From the NCBI RefSeq assembly GCF_026151205.1, contig NC_087082.1:2136001-2200000 (forward strand): a stretch of DNA of 64,000 nucleotides, given 5' to 3'. The number at the start of each line of letters is the position of its first letter. Within the stretch, counting starts at the first letter, position 1. The stretch comes from Bolinopsis microptera (Eukaryota > Ctenophora > Tentaculata > Lobata > Bolinopsidae). Below the pieces are notes generated by a model that searched no databases, was not told the origin of the DNA, and was given only the letters and a program-made list of their open reading frames with translations. Of this stretch, positions 24,341-35,991 are shown piece by piece. A program made the translations under genes and the position numbers.

Positions 24341-26300
24341 TGTGGCAGTGTCAAGGGAAGGAAAAGGTTGCAAGCAGCGGCTGAAAGCGAAGAAAGAGTT
24401 GAGAAATATCAAGCTGAAACGAGGGGAGAAAATCGTTCCGCACTGGAAGAGCTCAAAGTGCAGGAGAAAAAGAATTAATAAAAGAGGTGTTCGAAGTGGG
24501 CGATTCGGATTTGGAGGAAAACGAGAGCGAGGAATGATCAGACGCGGATAAGGGAAATTTTGAATGCAAAATTATTCCCGAGCAGCTAAAATGAAGAGGT
24601 TTGAAAAAGGAGAAGATTTTTCCATGTTTTGTGAGGAGAAGAGATTTCTCTATACGTGAGAATAACCAGATTGATGAGTCCATTACCTGAATGAGCATTT
24701 GCTCCAAAGGGTGGACGGGACGATAAAACCTATTCGGTTATTGAGGGCAGTCAAGCTGAGTGATAGGGAGATAAAAAAGATCCTGAGCTTTTTTGTGCGC
24801 CTCTACAAGCAGCCTTCTATGGCAACGGAAGCTTTCAGCACTTAAAATCATATGTCTATACACGAAACTGCTTAACTGTCGTCCACACAACGCTTATCTG
24901 CCTTGATGTCAACATCAATAATTCTCATCCCTCCCCTCTAAAAGTGTGATCTACCAGGCGTCTGAGTACAGTATCACTTCCGGTCATCTATAGTAGTCTT
25001 CGTGCTTTGGCGCTCTACCGTTTTCGATGAGGGCCAGCGAAGTCGCCGAATTGTATCTAGACCCCCTTACTTGGATGTAACCAGTGGCGGAAGACAATTG
25101 TCTTTTGGCTCTTTTTTACGAGGAGGTAAGGAGCAAAATTATGGATGCAGCAGCTCCAATTGTTTAGGACAGCTCCGTGCCTTATGTGTGAGCATTTGAG
25201 GATACGTGAATTCTCCTGGCATACCCAGAGAACCACTCTCTTTAGAAGGCGTTGAGAATGATGATGAATGAGAACGATAGAGATATTCCCGTTTCTTCGA
25301 TTATGAAAAAAAACGGCATTTTCTCCATTCCCCGACGAGCCAACCGTCACGACCCTCATTTTGAGGCATCATATATCGGGAGGAGCCAAAAAAGAAAGCT
25401 AACTTTATCAGAGACCTACGGGGGATGGCAGCAGATCGAGATCTTGGTTCGGTTGGGTGTAAAATAGGACAATTGCCAAGGAGATAGCAGAAACTCGTCA
25501 AGACCCAGGACCAGTGCACGATAGAGAGCGAGACGGGTGGCGGATTACAAGACAACGTGCTGGAATTGTAACAAGCCGGACTGTCGAGCTAACTGCTGGG
25601 CGAAAGAAAGATCCGGAGGAGAATTCAAACCGACAGTACAAGGAAATACATGTACATTAAAAGAGATCCATGGGGACACACTACCCCCACCATCCGCAAT
25701 ATCCCCCCCCCCCACCCCTCCCCCCCCCCCCACGTTATGGGCCATGTCTAATCTCCGATTATCCCACGTCCATTCTTCCGTACTGAGAGGGAAACTATAT
25801 AAGCTTCCAGACTAACAGTATTACTCGGGGCCATAATGCCCTCTCCATGCACATATGTGGGGCCCTCCTTTCCTGTAATCTCTATCTGCCTAAGCAGAGG
25901 CTACGGAAACAATGATGCAGGCCCCCCCCCCTACCAACTCGTATATATCCCCCCCCCTCTCCCCCCCCTTACACCCTCCACGGTAATTTTCACCCAGACC
26001 GGCCCAACACGGGTGTTTTCCTGACATTCTTTAAAACTAGAAAGTGGTGTTGTACAGGCGTCCGGGTTGGATCCATACAATTGTATCGCAAATCAGGGCG
26101 TATTCAGAGGGGAATGCTCTAGAGTTACAAACACAGTGGCCCGATATAATAGTAAGGAGGATTGTGGCCAGGACATTGCAGTCAAAAAATATGTACTTAG
26201 CAGATACCGGTGCATGCGTTAGTTTAGTGTATTCGGTTAATTGACCGTTTAATTATTGACGCTATCCACATAGGACCTTCCCGATAAGAGTTGCGGGGCC
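24341..26300 (+). mobile_element. Decayed LTR-retrotransposon remnant (gag knuckle and protease motif)
   Basis: A zinc-knuckle-like cluster CWNCNKPDCRANCWAKE is encoded at about 25,555-25,605 and a retropepsin motif YLADTGACVSLV at about 26,190-26,230, in the plus-strand order expected for gag-pol. The knuckle lacks the usual His (Cys in its place) and is one residue shorter than CCHC. Frames are broken by stops and C tracts (about 25,705-25,732, 25,921-25,970). No RT domain or LTRs were identified, so the assignment rests on two short motifs. Confidence 0.5.
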
Positions 26301-26763
26301 TTGCTAATAAACTCATTCCATGAGAGGGGAGATCCCCGAGTAGGTTTAGTTACGAAGGTCAAAATTGCTCGGGACAACGGTCACGCACAAATTTGTGGCA
26401 CTGTGATGTTAATTTCGGAGGATTTCTTACAGGAAACGAACCTACTAAGGAAGGCTTGAAGGCACGATATATCTCCCGGAAAAATTTTTAACAAACTACT
26501 TACGGCCAGGAAACAGTTCATCGATAGAACGATTATGTTGGTAAATCGTTCTTTGTAGTCTCGGTCAAATGTAGCAGTTTCCGTCACGGTACCTGCTAAT
26601 TCGTAGTGTATCTGGGACGGGAAGTTCTATCTTAGAGGAAGTATGGGGTCTTAACTTTGAAGGTGTTGTCTGCGGTAGTCGCAACTTGTTAGAATCGACT
26701 GGAAGTTGCAGTGGAAAATGCAATTGCATGTTCTTGCAACTACAGATACCATTGAGATGTTTA

Positions 26764-27003
26764 TTTTTTTATCTAGACCACTTATTTTACTTCGTGTATT
26801 CCAACAGCCACATTGTTACACTAAGTGCAACCATCCAATTACAGGAAGCCGAAGCTCATTTTGGCCAGCAGTGGACGGTTAAGGTAGTGTGTACCATCTT
26901 TTCTTGTCCGAGGACTTGAGCTTTGCTGCATTGTGCTTAGCTATCACTATTTAACCTCTCACCCGATTTCTCGAGGTATTCGGTGAGTAGACCGGGGGGG
27001 CTG
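26764..27003 (-). mobile_element. tRNA-derived SINE, copy 2 (body only)
   Basis: The reverse complement matches 29,790-30,019 over about 240 bp: TATTCCAACAGCCACATTGT, the GCTGCATTGTG region, CCCGATTTCTCGAG and GAGTAGACC. The tRNA-like head is absent and the adjacent sequence is a G-rich repeat. The family is therefore multi-copy and dispersed in both orientations. Confidence 0.75.
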
Positions 27004-27044
27004 CTGATAGACCTTCATAAATCCCCGGCTGTGCTCCCGGCAAA

Positions 27045-27180
27045 TGCATGGTTTTTGGCCGGGGCCGGGGTTACATTTTTTGGCCGGGGCCGGGGTTTAC
27101 CCCCGGCGAATTGCCAAATTTTGGCCGGGGCCGGGAAGGGCCGGGGGTTGTGATTTTGGCCGGGGCCGGGGCCCCGGTCG
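27045..27180. repeat. GGCCGGGGCCGGGG-rich tandem repeat
   Basis: Short irregular units of TTTTTGGCCGGGGCCGGGG repeat about five times, strongly GC-rich in an AT-rich context. There is G-quadruplex potential on the plus strand. It immediately abuts SINE copy 2. Confidence 0.8.
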
Positions 27181-27377
27181 ACCACTGCCAGTGACCATTG
27201 AGTGAGGACAGTGTGAGTGACACAAGTCACCATTGAGGTACTGGAAACTAAATATCCGGAGAAATCTATGGTGACAAAAACAACTTATTGTCAGAACAAA
27301 TAAATTGAAAATCCGTTGACCAAAACACATTACAGTACAAAATGTAGAAATATAATGCAAATATAAGTCGAATGTCA

Positions 27378-27590
27378 CTAGTCAATCAAAACAGTTTCTT
27401 TAGTAAGAACAGTCATGGTAGTGGTTTGTAGTATTTTGTCTGATCCGTCCGAAGGTGTATCAAGTCGTTTTTGTAGTCTGTCCATGAGTGATGATTTCAA
27501 CATGCATGTGCAGAGTAACACCATCACGAATACTACCACACAGATTGCTACTACAATTGCTTCAGGAGTTTCCATCACACTAAAGGACAA
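27378..27590 (-). CDS. Possible small single-pass membrane protein
   Basis: An open frame of 70 codons (65 from the second Met, METPEAIVV). A roughly 8-residue N-terminus leads into a strong hydrophobic segment (about residues 11-32, AIVVAICVVVFVMVLLCTCM), followed by a basic/polar tail with KSSLMDRLQKRL and a Thr-rich end. The topology would be type III without a cleaved signal. I do not recognise a family. It could be a real micropeptide, an exon of a larger gene, or a chance ORF; the hydrophobic-then-basic pattern is the only support. Neighbours are all repeats. Confidence 0.3.
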   Translation of the reverse strand: MSFSVMETPEAIVVAICVVVFVMVLLCTCMLKSSLMDRLQKRLDTPSDGSDKILQTTTMTVLTKETVLID

Positions 27591-27734
27591 ACTTTATATA
27601 ATAAGTTCTCAGTGAAACAATAAGTTTTATTTTATATTCCTTTAATCATATTATTATATAAATTATTATTATATTGGTTGATATTAGTGAGACGGGGTAA
27701 GTTTATCTATGATCTTAGAAAAATGTATATACTT

Positions 27735-28830
27735 TATAGTAGGCAATGATGAGTGGCAGGAATGAGGGGCCAAAACGTTTGGGGCTAACAATGGCCCATA
27801 TACAAACCACTTCAGGCATGGCAATGATATCATGTATGCTCAATTTGTCTGAAACTGACCCTAGTACTGCACTTCTCTTAAAAATTCATTATATTCCGAA
27901 CAAAACAAAAAAGTTCATACAGTACGAGACATCACCTTTCCGCCGCATCACCTTCATATTCTGCACTCGACATTTGCACTCCACTTCAACACAATCACAT
28001 CGTCGACTACACAATCACACAATGATATCATCAAGCATCTTTATTTTTCACATTTCACTTTGTTGTTGTTTTCCTGCTAGGGTTTGCATGCTTTTCTCGC
28101 TCTTTTTGGTAGCTTCTATCTTGATCGATTTGCACTCGCCTCTGGCTTTAGCTCAGTGACACCACGACATTTTGGTAATGGTTTTCTCTCACATTTGGAT
28201 TACGGAATTTGGATTTATTTTAGCAACGCCGATTTATAGATCTATCTTTGTAAACCTTGTAAACCTTGTAAACCTTGTATAAACCTTGTAAACCTTAAAG
28301 AAAAGTACAGGGGGGGGGGGGGGGGGAGGGGGGGGGGTCGTGTCATGGTGTCACATAATCACCCAGTAAATTTTTTTATCGATATACACAAAATGCTTGT
28401 GTCATTTCTAATCCGTTTTGCCTCAACTACCGTCTCTAAAGAAATTAGGCGTCCAGTATGTTCAGAGAGAACAATAAAGTTTTAAAATTTTAAAATTTTG
28501 GCGATGGAATCCTCAAATAAGTAGGTACAGTACAGCCATCTGCAAAGCAACAACTCTCAAATATAAAACACGGTGGAGGTATAAGACCCAACGTTCGCAC
28601 ACTGACTTTTGGCCCCCCTGTATATAATATACTTTTCTAGAAAATTCGAATAAAACTACATTATTCATTTTGCACCTAGAGAAAAATGTGATCCCAGGCA
28701 TCTTTAACATTATGTTTTATAACGTGATATGCCGGTATACGTATGGGTCTGCTGCAAGTTATTTTTAGTTTTACTGAGATACTACAGCTTTTGCAAGCTT
28801 TAGTAATCTAGTCTTTTTGACCGTACGTTT
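27735..28830. repeat. Interspersed repeat J, copy 2, with poly-G tract
   Basis: It shares two ordered blocks with 19,105-19,560. Between the blocks lie GTAAACCTT tandem units (28,249-28,300) and a G run (28,310-28,337). An open frame at 27,746-28,159 begins inside the repeat and has no domain; I do not call it a gene. Confidence 0.55.
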
Positions 28831-29084
28831 TGGAGTGGAATTTAAAATTATGTCTTTAAAAAATTTGGTTGCCAAATTGTTAAAAATGCAAATTTCCTTT
28901 AAAAAATATACATTTCAATATAACATGCACCCCCATGACAGGACCCTAACGTCCCTCTGATGTTCAATAAGAAAAGTCGAATAAGTAGGCACTAGAGTGA
29001 TATCTTAAATTTTCTTGATTTAAAAAAAAGGTATCCAGAAAATCCATCATTCCTACATCCTCCCGGTGTAGTAAATTTAAAGTA

Positions 29085-29536
29085 ACCGTAGTTACAAGCT
29101 GCCACGTCTCCTGTCCCTACATTAGTACTAAATAAGAATATCGTCAAACTTATTTGTTCGAATCTTTTGAACGTTTTAAACGGTTTTTACCATTTCTTGC
29201 ATCTTTTTTAAAGGTTCGTTCTCACTGTACGCACAGTTTTTGTTTCACAATAGCCTCTAAAGCTTTAAATAAGATATATCTCTATGACTCTATTTCCTTC
29301 GTAGTATATTATAGTACTAAATGGGAATCTCAAGTATTGTAACGAATCTTTTGAACTTTTCTCCCATCCTTAAATGCTTTAAAAGCTTGGTGCTCACCGC
29401 TCACGCCAAGCTTTTGTCCCCCTAAGTCTTTAAATACCAAGACAAATAGTATATATAATATTCAGACGACACCTCCAAAAGTCTCTATTTCTTTCGTAGG
29501 GTACCCTACTAACAGTGTCCCGATCTGATTTGCTGC
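29085..29536. repeat. Interspersed repeat F, copy 1
   Basis: Blocks such as CACGTCTCC...TTAGTACTAAAT, GTAACGAATCTTTTGAACTT, GCTTGGTGCTCACC, CCAAGCTTTTGTCCCCC and CAGACGACACCTCCAAAAGT recur at 37,430-37,716 plus 40,192-40,460, and at 43,925-44,248 plus 45,329-45,360. It supplies uninterrupted sister sites for several insertions described below. In this copy part of the 5' block is duplicated (29,120 and 29,313). Confidence 0.75.
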
Positions 29537-29573
29537 AAAATACAACCGGCTTTCAAGAAGCCGGTTGTATTTT
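29537..29573. repeat. Perfect 16-bp stem hairpin
   Basis: AAAATACAACCGGCTT, then TCAAG, then its exact reverse complement. Sister repeat F copies at 40,263 and 44,203 lack it and read GCTCCATATGC / GCTGCATGTGC at this point. It is either a tiny insertion or the new 3' junction of this copy. Confidence 0.8.
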
Positions 29574-29690
29574 AGTCAGAAAAGGAAGTAAGTCAACATT
29601 TTTCTCAGAAAAGGAAGGAAGTATAAGCTATAAGCAGTATAAAAAATCAGCTTAATTAATTGGCATAAAAATGGTTGATTCTAAAAATAA

Positions 29691-30019
29691 CGGCCAGGTT
29701 GCAAATCGTGAGGTTGCGAGTTCGAATCCCACTGTCTGCCTGGTCATGGGGTGAGCTTTGTCAGCTAATGATCCTGAGTGATCTATGCAGCCCCTGGTCT
29801 ACTCAGCCGAATACTCGAGAAATCGGGTGTGAGGGTTAAATGAGGAGCTGCACATTGCAGCAAAGTCTCGGGGGAAGAAAGTATGGTAATTGGTACACAC
29901 TACCCTAACCGTCACTGGCCAAATAAATCCTTCGGCTTTCTGTAATTGGCTGGTTGCACTTGTGTAACAATGTGGCTGTTGGAATACACCGAAGTAAAAT
30001 AAGTGTCTTGATAAAAAAA
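29691..30019 (+). mobile_element. tRNA-derived SINE, copy 1
   Basis: The head contains a canonical Pol III B box (GAGTTCGAATCCC, about 29,718-29,730). The flanking GGCCAGG (29,692-) and CCTGGTC can pair as an acceptor-like stem. A roughly 230-bp body matches copy 2 on the other strand, and the element ends in ATAAAAAAA. The A box and D arm are degenerate. SINEs of this type are transcribed by Pol III and mobilised by a partner LINE (family knowledge). The partner is not identified, and the TSD is not evident. Confidence 0.78.
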
Positions 30020-30554
30020 GCTTCAATTTTTATGACAAATAAAATTTGACTATTTATTGATAACTCAACGACCAACGTGTTTAATTTTGATCTTAGGCAA
30101 AAACTAATCGGAGGAAAAAAAAAGTCGTAATATCTCGAAAACTAATCGGGGAAAAAAGTCGTAATATCTCGAAATGGCGATGATGTGACTTACTTCCTTT
30201 GCTGAGAAAACGGCAGTAATACAGGTGACCAAACTAACATATAGCTACGAAAAGTTGTAGTTATAATACCATATTTATATTACACTACTACGGTTTCATT
30301 TTATTATTTGTATTTGACAGCCCCAACGTTGATGTGGCCCTTACTATGTGTTGGTTCAGCCGAATTAATTATTATACAATCAAGTTTATTTTTCTTGTTA
30401 ATTAGTTATTTGTCATTCAGCCACACATTAAGCAACTTATATTGCAGTACCATAATTGTATCAATTAGTATATGTAACGCTGACTTCTATAATATATTAT
30501 ATATACGTATATATATAATAATTAATTGAATTAAAAATATAAAAATTGCGTTAC

Positions 30555-30825
30555 CCTCTAGAAGGTTATTTATGAGCATCAGTAATGTCGATACTGTGAA
30601 TTACTTTTTATTGCAACATAGTCTCCATTTAGAACTAGAAACAGAATTAGGATCACTACTAAACTTAGTATCCAAACTAGTCAGTCTCAGCTTGATAATT
30701 CATGGTTATTTGATCGATTATTATTAGAAATAGAATTAAATTTCACAGCAATACAATAAGAATACAAATAATTTAATGTCACAGTTTTCTGTTAAAGATT
30801 TTATAATTACAAATAACTCAATGAA
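30555..30825 (+). promoter_or_regulatory. Duplicated upstream sequence of receptor copy 1, now displaced
   Basis: ACTTTTTATTGCAACATAGT, CTCCATTT, GAAACAGAATTAGGATCACT and following sequence match 45,395-45,610, which lies directly 5' of receptor copy 2. In copy 1 the homology stops at about 30,825 and resumes at about 35,970, next to the start codon. The intervening 5.1 kb is an insertion. The segment may hold the original promoter or 5' UTR (inference). Confidence 0.6.
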
Positions 30826-31277
30826 ACTAGAAATTCCATGAAACAAGAAATTTGATTTTAGCAAATTTTACAGAATCAGCTAATTTATAACAATGAAAAT
30901 ATAATGCTCATTTGGTGTATGACTTTCTGTCCTTGACTGCTAATTAGGTTGTAAACGGACAGGCAACTAACGGAGCAAGGATTGTGCGGGCCTGAAAGCT
31001 TTTGCACACACCGAAACATTAGTCCAGATGAGTTATTGGAGACAAGGCTTTTACTTGGAGACAAGGCTCTTACTTGGAGACAAGGCTCTTACTTGGACCA
31101 GATACAAATTGTTGAGAAATAAAATGTTGTTAGTTGTTACTAGGAATTGTAGTCTTGTTGTGACAGAAACTCTACACTATATTATAATGCTTAAATTTAT
31201 GTTGTGTATATGGACACGTTCATTGAAGTTTGAGGATATTGGTAAATATTAGTGACCTTACTGAATGGCACGATGAT

Positions 31278-34190
31278 GTAAAATGTGTCACACTATGAAA
31301 CTATATAAACCCTCTAACCCTAAGATAATCGTTTCATCCTCTAGATAAACTTTGTCGCATAACGATATCTTTATCAGACGATAAGATATCGCTTAAATGC
31401 GGCCGGCAGTGAGTTGTAAACTTTGTCACACTATAAAAACGTGACGGAGTTTATATGGACCCCTTGTTGCCGTGTTTGACCAAATTTTCGAATTTCCAAT
31501 TCATAGAATAGCTGTATATGACTATTATCTACATATTTAGCGACTTTTTTCCTTAAATGGTAGCACCATGTAAACTCCGTCACACATTTAAGAAATTTAT
31601 ATGAGGGATGTTTATGACATCCTGACAAGAAATGCCGAATAGTCTAGCATTATTTTGTGAGCTGAATGTGTTTGGAATTGTTCACATATTTCATTGTTAT
31701 AGGCAAATACAAATACAGAAGGCAGAAATAGGTAAATTTAGTCACATAAATTTGTATGATATCTCAACATGTGTGAAATTGAGTAAATATTAGTATACCA
31801 ACTTAAACACCCTATATTACGTACTATGAATCAATTAACAATATTTCAACCATACGCCGGTCATATAAATTATTATATGGCAGTGATATGTTAACATTGG
31901 ATAAATTTCAACACCTGAACAGGGTAAAAATTTGTAAATTTCGTCACAAAAAAATATTACAACTTTATTTGCTCCGTGTTGGCAAAATAACTAATTTATC
32001 GACATAGTGATGGTGATAAAGTGACATTATATACTAATTGAGGTATGATTCTTCAAAATAGGGGCAAGAAATGTAAATTTCGTCACATCAGCCATTGCAT
32101 TAGTTAGATAGATTTTCTTTCATATCAACTGCCCTTATTATAGTTGGAATGGATTTATACAGGAAATATAGAAACCCATGCCCATTTTTCATCACATTGA
32201 CATTATACTGTTGGGGCAGGAAAAGTAAATTTCGTCACATTTCGGTAAATTAGTGATATTAAACTCAGCATTGTTCAACTCGAGTTCTGATTTGCTGAAA
32301 AATAACCTACCAATAATTCCTGGAAGAATATTGAATTCTAATCGGGGTATGGTTCTTCAAAATAGGGTCAAGAAATGTAAATTTCGTCACATACGTCATT
32401 GTAAAATTTAGATACATTTTCTTTCACATCAACAGTCCTAATTATAGTTTGAAATGAATAATTCAGAGATGAAGGAAATATAGAAACCCATGCCCATTTT
32501 TCATCACATTGAAATTATACTTTTGGGGCAGAAAAAGTGAATTTCGTCACATTTCGGTAACTTAGTATAATTAAACTCAGAATTGTCAAACTTGAGTTAT
32601 GATGATCTGCTGAATAATAACCTACTAATAATTCATGGAAGAATATTGAATTCTAATCGCGATATGGTTCTTCAAAATAGGGTCAAGAAATGTAAATTTT
32701 GTCACATACGTCATTAATGTAAAATTTAGATACACTTTCTTTCACATCAACAGTCCTAATTATAGTTTGAAATGATTAATTCAGAGATAAGGAAATATAG
32801 AAACCCATGCCCATTTTTCATCACATTGAAATTATACTGTTGGGGCAGGAAAAGTAAATTTCGTCACATCTCGGTAACTTAGTAAAATTAAACTCAGAAT
32901 TGTTAAACTTGAGTTCTGATTTGCTGAATAATAACCTACTAATAATTCCTGGAAGAATATTGAATTCTAATCGAGGCATCTTTCTTCAAAATAGGGTCAA
33001 GAAATGTAAATTTCGTCACATCAGCCATTGCATTAGTTAGATAGATTTTTTTTTCATATCAACTGCCCTTATTATTATTGTGACAATTTTTACATCAACT
33101 GCCCTTAACTTGAATCAGCTCTATCCGTGCATCGTCCTTATATACAGTTTTCCCGCCTTCCAAACCAAAATCAGATATAAATGATTTCGGCAATTCACCC
33201 AGAATTTTAAATTCCATATAATGTGACAGAATTTACATCATTTCCCAATAAGTGCATGTATTTGCTAACTTTTCAAAACAACATATTTTAGGGCTATGAT
33301 TGGTAGAAGAACCATCAAATAATGAGTTGAAAGGGTTTTGAGGACACCTCACAGTAGAAAAGAGGTATCGTATTCTGAGTGTGACAAAGTTTACGAAATA
33401 TTGCCTTAAAACCGTTCGATCCCTGCCCTTTAGCCAAATGTTGTATCATAATTGTAAATTGTTAGAATGACCTAATCTACTATATTTTAAACCAAAAAAT
33501 GCTAATTGGGCAGCTATGGTTAACACAGTCACAAAAATGTGACATTTTTTACATTATAGTGCCTAAAAACAATAAATTGTATTTCTGAGCCGTGTATATG
33601 GAAGTATGGGTCACGTGGCTAATGTCCAGAACTTCTGAACACGCTATATTTTTTGGTTTACCAATATCCTTAAACTTCAACATGAACGTGTCCATTTACG
33701 ATTTCGTATCATTTTGTGACGATGTTTACATCAACTGCCCTATACTTCAATCAACTGTATCCGTGTATCGTCCTCATATATAGAGTTTTCCCGCCTTCCA
33801 AACCAAAATCAGATATAAATGATTTCGGAAATTCACCCAGAATTTCAAATTCCATATAATGTGACAGAATTTACATCATTTCCCAATAGCCAAGTGCATG
33901 TATTTGTTAACTTTTCAAAACAACATATTTCATGGCTATGATTGGCAGAAGAACTATCAAATAATGAGTTGAAAGGGTTTTGAGGACACCTCACAGTAGA
34001 AAAGAGGTCTCGTATTCTGAGTGTGACAAAGTTTACGAAATGTTGCCTTAAAGCCGTTCGATCACTGCCCTTTAGGCCTACATTGTATCATAATTGTTAG
34101 ATTGACCTAATCTACTATATTTTAGACCAAAAAATGCTAATTGGGCAGCTATGGTAAACAATGTCACAAAAATGTGACATTCTTTACATA
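31278..34190. repeat. Array of about 20 GTAAAnTnnGTCACA motifs, orientation flips at the centre
   Basis: Plus-orientation copies start near 31278, 31416, 31570, 31732, 31934, 32073, 32225, 32377, 32537, 32691, 32855 and 33004 (typical form GTAAATTTCGTCACA). From about 33,080 the motif is inverted (TGTGACnnAnTTTAC) near 33080, 33222, 33380, 33540, 33716, 33861, 34022 and 34176. Spacing is mostly 138-176 bp. The surrounding longer repeats explain only part of the conservation, because the motif also persists in the diverged 5' part (31,278-31,950). Confidence 0.8.
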
Positions 34191-35247
34191 ATAGTGCCTA
34201 AAAGCAATACATTTTATTTTTGAGCAGTGCATATGGGAGTATGGGTCACGTGGCTAATGTTCAGAACTTATGAACACGCTAGATTAATATATGTTAAAAT
34301 TAAACCACTATCGTCAAAAACGCTGTTTTAGAAATTTACCAATTTCCTCAAACTTCAATGAACGTGTCCATATCAAGAAAATAAAATGCCACTTGAAGGG
34401 GAACATTATCTATTGGTGGGCTGGCGAAAAATTATGGGCTTTGCATTAATGGTTATAATAGTTTATTTGAATATTCTAAACTTTACAATGCTAATTAAAT
34501 ATTTCATTATACCTTAAGAACGACAAATTTAGTCTACCATAAATTTAGTCAAATGTTTGACTAAAATTGTTGTAAACCAAATTTCATGTGACTTAATTAT
34601 TTGACGACTAATTTTGAAGTTGACCAAAATTTTAATGGAGCATATATGAATTAAATTTTTTTGAGCTTACATTCTTTATCATATAATGTTTATGATAAAC
34701 AGTTAAATATCGCTAACTGTACACATAACAGGTCCCTACTGCGTGTAATAAGAAATTGTATGCTATGATATGTAACTAATGTATGTAACATTGGCTCCCC
34801 GTTGGAATGTTCCCAGATCGAGAATATTCCTCCTTACCAAAATACGCGTGTATGGTGTAAGTTACAGGATCACGAGGTTGATAATTTGTCCATGTGACCG
34901 TTTGGCGCGCGGTGTGCAAATTTCTGATATATGTGTTCCGTTGTCTGTACTTAGTTCACTATTTAAAGTATGACTTTATATGCGAAATTGAAAAAAAAAT
35001 AGCTTAATAATGGAAAAATCAAATAAATGAAATGGAAAATGGTCTCGAAAAGTCAAAAAATTAAACTAAAATTGTTGTAGACTAAAAATTTGCGAAATTT
35101 GTGCCTAAAATTGTGGTAACCAAAATTATAGTAACCAAATTTATAATTGTGACCCAAATTTGTTGGCCCTAAGGTACTTCAGTCTCATTCTGAATTTCAA
35201 AAATACAAAGATACAAAAATATGTAGATTTATTTTATTTACAATTTT

Positions 35248-35368
35248 CTCACACATACTTTACTCACAAGACAAGACTTGGAAAACACTAGCCTAAGGGA
35301 ATTTAGTTGAGCTGTGTGTGGCTACTGTTTTCCAAGTCTTGTCCTGTGAGTAAAGTATGTGTGAGAAA
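35248..35368. repeat. Long hairpin inside the 5.1-kb element
   Basis: CTCACACATACTTTACTCAC followed by AAGACTTGGAAAACA is repeated in inverse about 40 bp downstream (TGTTTTCCAAGTCTT, then GTGAGTAAAGTATGTGTGAG). The stem is about 40 bp with one small mismatch/offset at AGACAAGACTT against AGTCTTGTCCT. It is possibly a nested foldback element. Confidence 0.75.
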
Positions 35369-35991
35369 GTTTTAATAAAATGAATGTATATTTTTGAATT
35401 TTTAAGATTTAATTTGAGAATGAAGTATAAAGACATTTTTAATTAGCACTGTAGAGTTTAAGATATTTATAGCTTATTATAACCATTGATACAAAGGCCA
35501 TAATCTCTCGCCAACTCTCCAATATCCACCTTGAAGCTGCATCTTATATCCTTGAACTACACAATATAAACTAAAGCATGTTATAGTGTAGACTTTTTGT
35601 CACAACAAGACTGCAACCTATAGTAAAAACTATGAACTGAACCCCTAATGTCTGCTAACAATTTTTCTTCTAGTCCTAATGTGAGCCTTGTCTCTAAAAA
35701 CTTAAATGAACTAGCGTTTCGGTGTGTGCAAAAGCTTCCAGGCACACGCATTCCTTGCCCCGTTAATTACCTGTCCTTCCAAAACCAAACAAGCAGTCAA
35801 GGACAAAAAGTCATACACCAAATGGGCATTATATGTTATGAATTGTTTTAACATCTTTTTTTTCTGTAAAAATGTGCTAAAATTAAATTTCTTGTTTCAT
35901 TGAAATTCTTTTACGGTCCAATCAAGCAGAGCATGATTATGTTGATTAGTTAATAGCGCACGTTTTGGTTAATAACTGCATTCAGGAGGAA

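Larger units (their letters stand above)
30829..35969. mobile_element. 5.1-kb inverted-repeat element with periodic GTAAAnTnnGTCACA motifs
   Basis: The ends (30,835-31,060 and 35,690-35,905) are inverted copies of about 220 bp, about 75% identical by eye, including GAAACAAGAAATTT, ATTTGGTGTATGACTTT, TCCTTGACTGC, AAGCTTTTGCACACACCGAAA and GAGACAAGGCT. Candidate TSD AATAACT flanks both sides. No ORF above about 75 codons is present, so it is non-autonomous. The interior has two sets of direct repeats: a roughly 310-bp unit (about 32,040-33,050, more than three copies) and a roughly 640-bp unit (33,070-33,710 and 33,715-34,390). About 20 copies of a 15-bp motif are spread through it at intervals of roughly 150 bp. 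A further hairpin is at 35,248-35,368. Confidence 0.8.

Noticed and set aside
27746-28159. 137-codon plus-strand frame
   Set aside because: It starts inside interspersed repeat J, which also occurs at 19.1 kb, and shows no domain; more likely a chance frame.
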